From the NCBI RefSeq assembly GCF_006716315.1, contig NZ_VFOV01000001.1, positions 1,656,501 to 1,720,500 of the forward strand: DNA of 64,000 nt. The letters run 5' to 3'. Positions 58,446 to 64,000 of this stretch are shown one piece after another. The stretch's first letter is position 1. Every line of letters starts with the position of its first letter. The notes under the pieces were generated by a model. The model did not search any database and had not been told where the DNA came from. It was given only the letters and a program-made list of their open reading frames with translations. Both the position numbers and the translations under genes were made by a program. The DNA comes from Nocardioides albertanoniae (GTDB lineage Bacteria > Actinomycetota > Actinomycetes > Propionibacteriales > Nocardioidaceae).

Positions 58446-59291
58446 CTAGCCGACCAGCGCGCTCAGCGGCGTCGCCGGACGTCCGCCGACCTGCTCGACG
58501 ACGTCGGTGACGGTGGCGAGCTTGCCCAGGCGGGTGGCGGCGCCGAACGAGGTGAGCAGCGGGGCGAAGGCCTCCGGCAGCCCGGCGGCGACGAGGCCGG
58601 CGGTGTAGGCGTCGTCGCCGACCTGGACGACCTCGACCGGCGTGCCGGACCGCTCGCCGGCCAGCGCGGCCAGGTCGGCCGCGGTGTAGGCGTGCGGGCC
58701 GGTGACGTCGTACGCCTTGCCCTCATGTCCCTCGCTGGTCAGCACGCCGACGGCGACAGCCGCGCAGTCGGCTCGGGTGACGTACGCGGCGCCGCCGTCG
58801 CCGAGGTTGGTGACCAGCTGTCCGCTCGTCGCGGCCTGGGTGACGGTGTCGACCTGCATGTCGGCGTAGAGGTTGTTGCGCAGCATCGTCCAGGCCAGCC
58901 CGCTCTCGCGCAGCGCCTCCTCGGTGGCGGCGTGGTCGGGCACGACGCCGGCGGGGTTGTCGGCGGTCGGCTCGGGCACCGAGGTGTAGGCGATGTGGCG
59001 TACGCCCGCCTTGGCGGCGGCCGCGATGGCAGCGCGGTGCCCCTCGACCCGGGCGCCCACGACGTCGGTCGAGATGAGCAGCACCCGGTCGACGCCCGCG
59101 AAGGCGCCGGCGAGCTCGGCCGATCGGCCGAAGTCGGCCGCGCGCACGTCGGCGCCTCGCTCGGCAAGGTCGGCGAGCTTGGCGGGGTCGCGGGTGAGGA
59201 GCACGACCTCGGCAGGGTCGAGCACGTCGAGGAGCTGGTCGGCGACGAGTCGTCCGAGCTGGCCGGAGGCGCCGGTGATGGCGATGGTCAT
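58446..59291 (-). CDS. NAD(P)-binding NmrA/QorB-like oxidoreductase
   Basis: A 281-residue atypical short-chain dehydrogenase: start MTIAITGASGQLGRLVADQL (GxxGxxG dinucleotide loop), LTRDPAKLADLAERGADVRAADFG, RVLLISTDVVG, HIAYTSVPEP and WTMLRNNLYADM. This is the NmrA/QorB group, either quinone reductases or redox-sensing NAD(P) binders. The divergent Rrf2-type regulator suggests redox- or electrophile-dependent control. Confidence 0.85.
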   Translation of the reverse strand: MTIAITGASGQLGRLVADQLLDVLDPAEVVLLTRDPAKLADLAERGADVRAADFGRSAELAGAFAGVDRVLLISTDVVGARVEGHRAAIAAAAKAGVRHIAYTSVPEPTADNPAGVVPDHAATEEALRESGLAWTMLRNNLYADMQVDTVTQAATSGQLVTNLGDGGAAYVTRADCAAVAVGVLTSEGHEGKAYDVTGPHAYTAADLAALAGERSGTPVEVVQVGDDAYTAGLVAAGLPEAFAPLLTSFGAATRLGKLATVTDVVEQVGGRPATPLSALVG

Positions 59292-59372
59292 GGAGAGCCT
59301 CAATCTGTAGTCGCGGTGATGACGGTTGTTCAAATGTAGCCACCGCGATGGCAATAAGGCAAGATGGGGGTC

Positions 59373-59834
59373 ATGGCCACCCCGACGAACACGCGATTCG
59401 CCGTGGCCGTCCATGTGCTGACCTACCTCGCCTCGTGCGCGGCGGCCGGCCGTACGACTCCCGTCGGCTCCGAGGAGCTGGCCGGCAGCACCGCCGTCAA
59501 CCCGGTCCATGTGCGCAAGGTGCTCGGCCCGTTGCGCGCGGCCGGCCTGGTCAGCTCGTGGCCCGGCGCCCGTGGGGGATGGGAGCTGGCTGCAGACCCG
59601 GAGGTCGTCGACCTCGCCCAGGTGTGGCGGGTGCTGCAGGGCGACGACCCGGTGCTCGGCATCCACGGCCCCAACCCCGCCTGCGCGGTGGGTGCCAACA
59701 TCCAGGGCGTGCTCACCGATCTCGACCGCCGGGTCGCCCGGGCCGTGCTCGCCGAGCTCGAGGCGATCACGCTCGCCGACGTGCTCGCGAGCGCCGGTTT
59801 CCGCGCGGAGGACTACGCGGCGCTGCTTCGCTGA
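59373..59834 (+). CDS. Rrf2-family transcriptional regulator
   Basis: A 153-residue winged-helix regulator: TRFAVAVHVLTYLAS, VGSEELAGSTAVNPVHVRKVLGPLRAAGLVSSWPGARGGWELA is the Rrf2 DNA-binding part including the wing 'GARGGW'. Only one cysteine is present in the region where IscR/NsrR-type proteins bind their cluster (PNPACAVG), so it is probably a cluster-free, YwnA-like member. ATG 59373 is preferred over ATG 59364. It likely controls the divergent NAD(P)-binding gene, 81 bp away. Confidence 0.86.
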   Translation: MATPTNTRFAVAVHVLTYLASCAAAGRTTPVGSEELAGSTAVNPVHVRKVLGPLRAAGLVSSWPGARGGWELAADPEVVDLAQVWRVLQGDDPVLGIHGPNPACAVGANIQGVLTDLDRRVARAVLAELEAITLADVLASAGFRAEDYAALLR

Positions 59835-59868
59835 ACCGGTGCTCGGCGTTGCTGGGGGTGGTAGCGGC

Positions 59869-59874
59869 TAGCCT
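59869..59874 (+). promoter_or_regulatory. Putative -10 hexamer of dgt
   Basis: TAGCCT with exactly seven bases to GTG 59882. The longer in-frame region upstream is antisense-like and not used. Confidence 0.45.
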
Positions 59875-59881
59875 CTCAGTC

Positions 59882-61126
59882 GTGGATCTCTACAGGCCTG
59901 CCGACCGCGAGCGGATCGTCGCCGAGCCGCCCAAGCGAGTCTCTGCGCCGGAGCGTACGCAGTTCGAGCGTGATCGCGCCCGGGTGGTGCATGCTGCCTC
60001 GACCCGGCGGCTCGCGGCGAAGACGCAGGTCGTGGGGCCGCAGGCCGACGATTTCGTACGCAACCGGCTGACCCACTCGCTCGAGGTCGCCCAGGTCGCG
60101 CGCGACATGTCACGTGCGCTCAACGGGCCGGCCTCGGAGCAGCCCGACATCGCCGAGACCGCCGCGCTCGCCCACGACCTCGGTCACCCGCCGTTCGGTC
60201 ACAACGGTGAGGACGTGCTGGCCGAGCTCGCTGCGGGGGTCGGCGGGTTCGAGGGCAATGCCCAGACGCTGCGGATCCTGACCCGGCTCGAGGCGAAGAC
60301 CTTCGACGCCGATGGCGGCTCGGTCGGTCTCAACCTGACGCGGGCGACGCTGGACGCCTGCACGAAATACCCGTGGCGCAACGGCGAGCGGCCCGGCCCG
60401 AAGTTCGGCGTCTACGAGGACGACCTGCCCGTCTTCGACTGGCTGCGTGCTCCGGGTGCCGGGCAGCGGCAGTGCGTCGAGGCGCAGATCATGGATCTCG
60501 CCGACGACGTCGCCTACTCCGTCCATGACGTCGAGGACGGCATCGTCGCCGGCAAGATCGACCTCGCCACGCTCGACCTCGACGGCGTCGCCGAGACGGT
60601 GGCCGACTGGTATGTGCCCGGCTTCGACCGGGCCCGGGCGGAGGCGACCATCGCCGACCTGCGCGCGGCCGGCTGCTGGATCGCGGAGGGCGCGGCCTAT
60701 GACGGCTCGCGCCGGTCGCAGGCGATGCTCAAGAACCTGACCTCCGACGTCATCGGCCGTTTCTGCGGGGCCGTGAAGGAGGCGACGTACGCCGCCGGCG
60801 GCGGCCCCTTCGCCCGCTTCGGCGCCGACCTGGTGGTGCCGGAGCAGACCCGCCTGGAGATCGCGCTGCTGAAGGGCATCGCCGCGCACTACGTGATGAA
60901 GTCCGACGACCGGGTGGCGAAGATGGACCATCAGCGCAACGTGCTCAGCGGGCTCGTCGAGCACCTGGCTGCCACCGCTCCGCGCGACCTCGACCGTCAG
61001 TTCGCCGACGACTGGCGCGCCGCGGGCGACGACGCGGCGCGGCTCCGGGTCGTGGTCGACCAGGTCGCTTCGCTCACCGACGTCACCGCGCTGGCGTGGC
61101 ACGAACGGCTCTGCCGGGGCCTATGA
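59882..61126 (+). CDS. dgt: dGTP triphosphohydrolase (HD domain)
   Basis: A 414-residue HD-domain enzyme that removes triphosphate from dGTP or other dNTPs. It opens with DLYRPADRERIV and FERDRARVVHAASTRRLAAKTQV, then H65 in RLTHSLEVAQVARD and the H98-D99 pair in LAHDLGHPPFGHNGE, and later MDLADDVAYSVHDVEDG. The family C-terminal helical part is complete. It is followed by the TetR unit. Confidence 0.93.
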   Translation: MDLYRPADRERIVAEPPKRVSAPERTQFERDRARVVHAASTRRLAAKTQVVGPQADDFVRNRLTHSLEVAQVARDMSRALNGPASEQPDIAETAALAHDLGHPPFGHNGEDVLAELAAGVGGFEGNAQTLRILTRLEAKTFDADGGSVGLNLTRATLDACTKYPWRNGERPGPKFGVYEDDLPVFDWLRAPGAGQRQCVEAQIMDLADDVAYSVHDVEDGIVAGKIDLATLDLDGVAETVADWYVPGFDRARAEATIADLRAAGCWIAEGAAYDGSRRSQAMLKNLTSDVIGRFCGAVKEATYAAGGGPFARFGADLVVPEQTRLEIALLKGIAAHYVMKSDDRVAKMDHQRNVLSGLVEHLAATAPRDLDRQFADDWRAAGDDAARLRVVVDQVASLTDVTALAWHERLCRGL

Positions 61127-61131
61127 TCTGG

Positions 61132-61147
61132 CTCTACAGAAGTAGAG
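61132..61147. promoter_or_regulatory. TetR operator upstream of tetR
   Basis: CTCTACAGAAGTAGAG (arms CTCTAC/GTAGAG) lies 16 bases before the TetR ATG and closely matches the pair at 61761-61794, indicating autorepression. Confidence 0.82.
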
Positions 61148-61163
61148 CGAACGGAGAATCGCC

Positions 61164-61715
61164 ATGGGGCGACGCGAGGAGCTGGCCGACGCGGCCATCG
61201 CCGCACTGGCGCGCGACGGGATGCGCGGCCTGACCCATCGAGCGGTCGACCGTGAGGCCGGCCTCCCGGAAGGGTCGACGTCCTACTACTTCCGCACGCG
61301 TCAGGCGCTGCTCCAGGCGGTGGTGGAGCGAGCGACCGAGGTCGACACCGCGGAGATGGACGTGGCCTCGCTCGAAGACCCGCAGGCCGCGGCCGCCACG
61401 ATCGCGGGCGTCCTGGAGGCGTGGGTGACCACCGGCCGCGAGCGTCAGGTGGCGCGCTTCGAGCTCGCGCTCGAGTCGACCCGCCGCCCGGAGCTGCGCG
61501 CCGCCCTGGTGGCTCGTCAGGAGGTCTTCCGGGGTGCGCTCCATGAGCAGTTCGCGCTGATGGGGGTCGATGATCCGGCCGCGCGGGCGAAGGAGCTGGT
61601 CGCCCTGCTCAACGGCCTGCTCTTCGACACGGTTGTCCGCGAGGAGAGTGCCGCCGACGCGGTCGCTGTGATCCGGGCCAACGTTCCCCGGCTGATCGCC
61701 GCCGTCACCGCCTGA
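61164..61715 (+). CDS. TetR-family regulator
   Basis: A 183-residue repressor. The N-terminal helix-turn-helix reads REELADAAIAALARDGMRGLTHRAVDREAGLPEGSTSYYFRTRQALLQAV; the rest is an all-helical ligand domain without recognised ligand. It most likely binds the three CTCTACA-type palindromes at 61132 and 61761-61794, and thus controls itself and the membrane protein-hydrolase operon downstream. Confidence 0.9.
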   Translation: MGRREELADAAIAALARDGMRGLTHRAVDREAGLPEGSTSYYFRTRQALLQAVVERATEVDTAEMDVASLEDPQAAAATIAGVLEAWVTTGRERQVARFELALESTRRPELRAALVARQEVFRGALHEQFALMGVDDPAARAKELVALLNGLLFDTVVREESAADAVAVIRANVPRLIAAVTA

Positions 61716-61760
61716 GGCTCCGCCGCCGGGGGTGACCCCTGAAATCCGTTGGCGTCGTTC

Positions 61761-61794
61761 CTCTACATCTGTAGAGTGCTCTACAGATGTAGAG
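61761..61794. promoter_or_regulatory. Two tandem TetR operators
   Basis: CTCTACATCTGTAGAG (61761-61776) and CTCTACAGATGTAGAG (61779-61794) are near-identical palindromes two bases apart, 14 bases before the next start codon. Two dimers on the same promoter are implied. Confidence 0.85.
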
Positions 61795-61808
61795 ACAAGG
61801 AGAGATCA

Positions 61809-62291
61809 ATGGGAACGAACAAGAGCACCAGCACCGTGCTGGTGATGCTGACTGGCCTCGCCCTGAGCGTCGCGGCGGTCGCGGTCGTCTACGTCGACCG
61901 CGCCACCACGAACGTGCTCGCCGACCACATCCGAGCCGGCTACCCCAGCTACGGCGAGGATCGGATCGGTGAAGGAGTGCGGGTCTACACGACCTATCTG
62001 ACCGTGCTCGGAGCCATCGGCGTGATCGGCTGGGCAGTGAGCCTCTGGGTCAGCAGGGTGCGGCCCCGGGTCGCTCCGTGGCTGGTGACCACGCTGTTCC
62101 TGCTCGGCACCGGTGTGGCGCTGTTCAACCTCACGATCCGCGACACCTCGGGCGAGACCGGGCTGGCGCCGCAGATCGGGTGGGTCGGCATGCTGCCCTC
62201 GATCGCAGGTCTCGCGGCCGTCGTGCTGGTCTGGCGCGAGTCGACCCGTGAGCCGACCCGCGAGGCGACCCACGAGGCGGTGGCCCGATGA
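61809..62291 (+). CDS. Membrane protein, TetR-regulated
   Basis: A 160-residue protein with four hydrophobic helices: TVLVMLTGLALSVAAVAVVYV, YLTVLGAIGVIGWAVSLWV, WLVTTLFLLGTGVALFNL and MLPSIAGLAAVVLVW. An extracytoplasmic segment between helices 1 and 2 has a charged stretch (DHIRAGYPSYGEDRIGEGVRVY). No family is recognised. ATG 61809 follows AAGGAGAG. Its stop overlaps the next start (ATGA), so it is coupled with the serine hydrolase. Confidence 0.75.
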   Translation: MGTNKSTSTVLVMLTGLALSVAAVAVVYVDRATTNVLADHIRAGYPSYGEDRIGEGVRVYTTYLTVLGAIGVIGWAVSLWVSRVRPRVAPWLVTTLFLLGTGVALFNLTIRDTSGETGLAPQIGWVGMLPSIAGLAAVVLVWRESTREPTREATHEAVAR

Positions 62292-63394
62292 GCCCGGAAG
62301 CGTTGCAGGCCGGTCTCGACCGGGTCCACGGCGCCGGACTGGCCGGCATCGTCGCGGAGGTGCGCGAAGACGGCCACGCCTGGCTGGGAGCCGCCGGTGT
62401 CGCCGACACCGACACGCGCCGGCCGATGGACCCGAGGATGCGACTCAGGGTCGGCAGCGTCACCAAGACGTTCACCGCCGCCGCGATCATGCGTCGGTGC
62501 GAGGCGGGCGAGATCGACCTCGACAAGCCCGTGGCCCACTACCTGCCGCGCCTGGTGCCGGGCGAGCGCGGCGCCAGGATCACGGTGCGCATGCTGCTGA
62601 GCCACACCAGCGGCCTGGCCGACTATCTGCCGACGGCCTACCCCTCCCTGAAAGCGTTCCCGGTCATCGCGGAGACGAGCCCGGCGAGCATGGAGGACCA
62701 CCAGTTCACCCGGTTCGACCCGATCGAGCTCATCGAGATGGGCGTCTCCGCTCCGCCTGTGGCCGCTCCAGAGGGCCGACCGGGCATCTACTCCAACACC
62801 GGATACCTCCTCCTGGGGCAGCTGCTCGAGCTGGTCACCGGCTGCGACGCCGAGCAGCACGTCACCGAGACCCTCATCGAGCCGCTAGGGCTCTCCGGCT
62901 CCGAGCTGCCCACGCAGCCGCGGATCGAGGCGCCGCACCCGAAGATGTACGAGCGCTGGTTCGGCATGTACGACCCGCCCCACGACTTCAGCGTCTTCGA
63001 CATGTCCTGGGTCAGGTCGGCCGCGTCGCTGGTCTCCACGGTCACCGACCTGAACCGGTTCTTCGGCCTGCTCCTGGGCGGCGAGATCGTCTCGCCGTCG
63101 TCGCTGGAGCAGATGCGGCGTACGGGGCCGGTGATCGCCTTCGACGGTTCGACGATCGACTACGGTCTCGGCCTGACGCGCACCACGACCCCGGGCCAGG
63201 GCACCTTCTGGGGCCACGACGGCACCGCCTGGGGCGCCGGCGCCCTGTTGATGACCAGCGAGGACGGCCGCCGACAGGTCTCGATCGCGCTCAACGAGCA
63301 GCGCTGGAACCTTCTCGATGCCGCCGGCATCCCGCAGCCGCACCCGATCGACGCGGCGCTGCAGGCCTTCGTGGGGCTGGCGTTGGGAGAGTAG
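62288..63394 (+). CDS. Serine beta-lactamase-like hydrolase (class C fold)
   Basis: A 368-residue enzyme with the class C beta-lactamase/DD-peptidase fold: SVTK at 57-60, YSN at 168-170 and GHDG near residue 315 in place of KTG. No signal peptide is seen. It likely acts as an esterase or peptidase rather than a resistance enzyme. It is translated together with the membrane protein upstream under TetR control. The downstream gene is 41 bp away. Confidence 0.86.
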   Translation: MSPEALQAGLDRVHGAGLAGIVAEVREDGHAWLGAAGVADTDTRRPMDPRMRLRVGSVTKTFTAAAIMRRCEAGEIDLDKPVAHYLPRLVPGERGARITVRMLLSHTSGLADYLPTAYPSLKAFPVIAETSPASMEDHQFTRFDPIELIEMGVSAPPVAAPEGRPGIYSNTGYLLLGQLLELVTGCDAEQHVTETLIEPLGLSGSELPTQPRIEAPHPKMYERWFGMYDPPHDFSVFDMSWVRSAASLVSTVTDLNRFFGLLLGGEIVSPSSLEQMRRTGPVIAFDGSTIDYGLGLTRTTTPGQGTFWGHDGTAWGAGALLMTSEDGRRQVSIALNEQRWNLLDAAGIPQPHPIDAALQAFVGLALGE

Positions 63395-63435
63395 GCATCC
63401 TGAAGCCGGCTGCCGGGCAGAGAAGGAGCACCACC

Positions 63436-64000
63436 ATGAGCACGGATCGCACCGCACTGGCCACGGCCGAGCGGCGAGACCTCGCCGACCTCCTCGAGAC
63501 GCTGAGCGCGGAGCAGTGGGAGCAGCCCTCGCTCTGCAGCGGGTGGACGGTGCGCGACGTCGTCGCACACATGATGAGCTATGAGGAGATCGGGCTGTCG
63601 GAGCTCGCCCGCCGCTACCTGCGGGCCGGGTTCGACATCGGCACGATGAACGCTCGCCGGCTCGAGGAGCTCAGCGCCCGGCACCCCAGCGACCTGGTCG
63701 CCTACGTGCGCGCGCACGCGAAGCCGTCCGGCCCGACGGCGCTGGCCGACTCGCGGATCGGCCTGACCGACGGGCTCATCCATCACCAGGACATCCGCCG
63801 GGCCCTCGGGCTGCCGCGCGAGGTGCCGGCCGAGCGGTTGGTGCCGGTGCTGGGCTTCGCTCTGATGGCTCCGCCGCTGCCGGCGAGGCGCAACGTACGC
63901 GGCCTGCGTCTGGTGGCCTCCGACCTCGACTGGTCCCACGGGGCCGGTGAGGAGGTCACCGGCCCCGGAGAGGCTCTGCTGATGGCGGTCTGCGGTCGCG
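63436..64000 (+). CDS. Maleylpyruvate isomerase-family (DinB-fold) protein, 5' part
   Basis: The first 188 residues of a mycothiol-dependent maleylpyruvate isomerase-like protein; the 3' end lies beyond the window. The start RDLADLLETLSAEQWEQPSLCSGWTVRDVVAHMMSYEE contains the metal-binding His of the DinB-like four-helix fold (CxGWxVRDVVAHM), and LTDGLIHHQDIRRALGLPRE is the second ligand-bearing helix typical of the family. Members use mycothiol in thiol transfer or detoxification. Good ribosome site AGAAGGAG. Confidence 0.85.
   Translation, partial: MSTDRTALATAERRDLADLLETLSAEQWEQPSLCSGWTVRDVVAHMMSYEEIGLSELARRYLRAGFDIGTMNARRLEELSARHPSDLVAYVRAHAKPSGPTALADSRIGLTDGLIHHQDIRRALGLPREVPAERLVPVLGFALMAPPLPARRNVRGLRLVASDLDWSHGAGEEVTGPGEALLMAVCGR

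Overview
This is a GC-rich chromosomal window from an actinobacterium. The evidence is the high GC, frequent GTG starts, LexA, IdeR, Zur, BioQ-like and CIRCE boxes of actinobacterial type, an ImuA'/ImuB/DnaE2 mutagenesis cassette, a tuberculostearic-acid-type methyltransferase/reductase pair, a mycothiol-type DinB-fold protein, and the hrcA-dnaJ-rsmE-phoH-ybeY-corC-era block. Nocardioidaceae (Nocardioides or a relative) is my best guess; this is inference, with no rRNA in the window to confirm it. No transposase, integrase, phage gene, tRNA, rRNA or CRISPR array was seen. No gap between genes exceeds 300 bases.

Layout. 1-7361: accessory metabolic genes (lipoprotein fragment, two phosphotransferases, PNPOx-like flavoprotein, Nudix, cupin, then a coupled MOSC-MFS-serine hydrolase operon). 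7373-13398: the SOS-inducible imuA'-imuB-dnaE2 translesion cassette with a perfect LexA box, bracketed by two copies of a 133-bp repeat element in opposite orientation. 13409-16938: GNAT, hemW, pspC, DUF3097 and an iron-box-controlled DUF2470 gene. 17061-25230: heat-shock regulator hrcA under CIRCE, dnaJ, rsmE, lipoprotein, AlkZ-like protein, phoH, ybeY, corC, degenerate cytidine deaminase. 25243-31124: 10-methyl fatty acid gene pair, two small minus-strand genes, siderophore-interacting reductase, era. 31161-33901: two tandem septum-formation lipoproteins, an I36-type inhibitor, a flavodoxin-like protein. 34053-40830: leuA with a leucine-rich leader peptide, a voltage-sensor-like membrane protein, a lipase, recO, a His-rich YibE/F protein and uppS. 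40841-41057: third copy of the repeat element. 41061-48592 (minus): zur-znuBCA zinc module head-to-tail with the bioBAFD biotin operon. 48716-55882: peptidase, HAD, SCO6745-like protein, glyS, lipoprotein, dus. 56121-58288: tandemly duplicated secreted M15-like cell-wall peptidases with duplicated leaders. 58294-64000: hairpin array, NAD(P)-binding protein divergent from an Rrf2 regulator, dgt, and a TetR-controlled membrane/serine hydrolase operon running off the end.

The most unusual structure is a polar repeat element found three times (7373-7505, 13266-13398, 40841-41057). Abutting 21-bp units, each with a CTGCAG core, point inward from both sides on a 28-bp palindrome, with a different unit type on each arm. 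Two copies form long inverted repeats around the SOS mutasome. A fourth intergenic array (58294-58437) has the same architecture with unrelated sequence. Other points of note are a Cys-rich tail on BioB, a His/Cys-rich tail fused to ZnuB, a perfect 30-bp palindrome inside dnaE2, a 28-bp palindrome before bioD, a hairpin that would hide the rsmE ribosome-binding site, and many genes with a -10-like hexamer 7-8 nt before the start codon, suggesting leaderless transcription.
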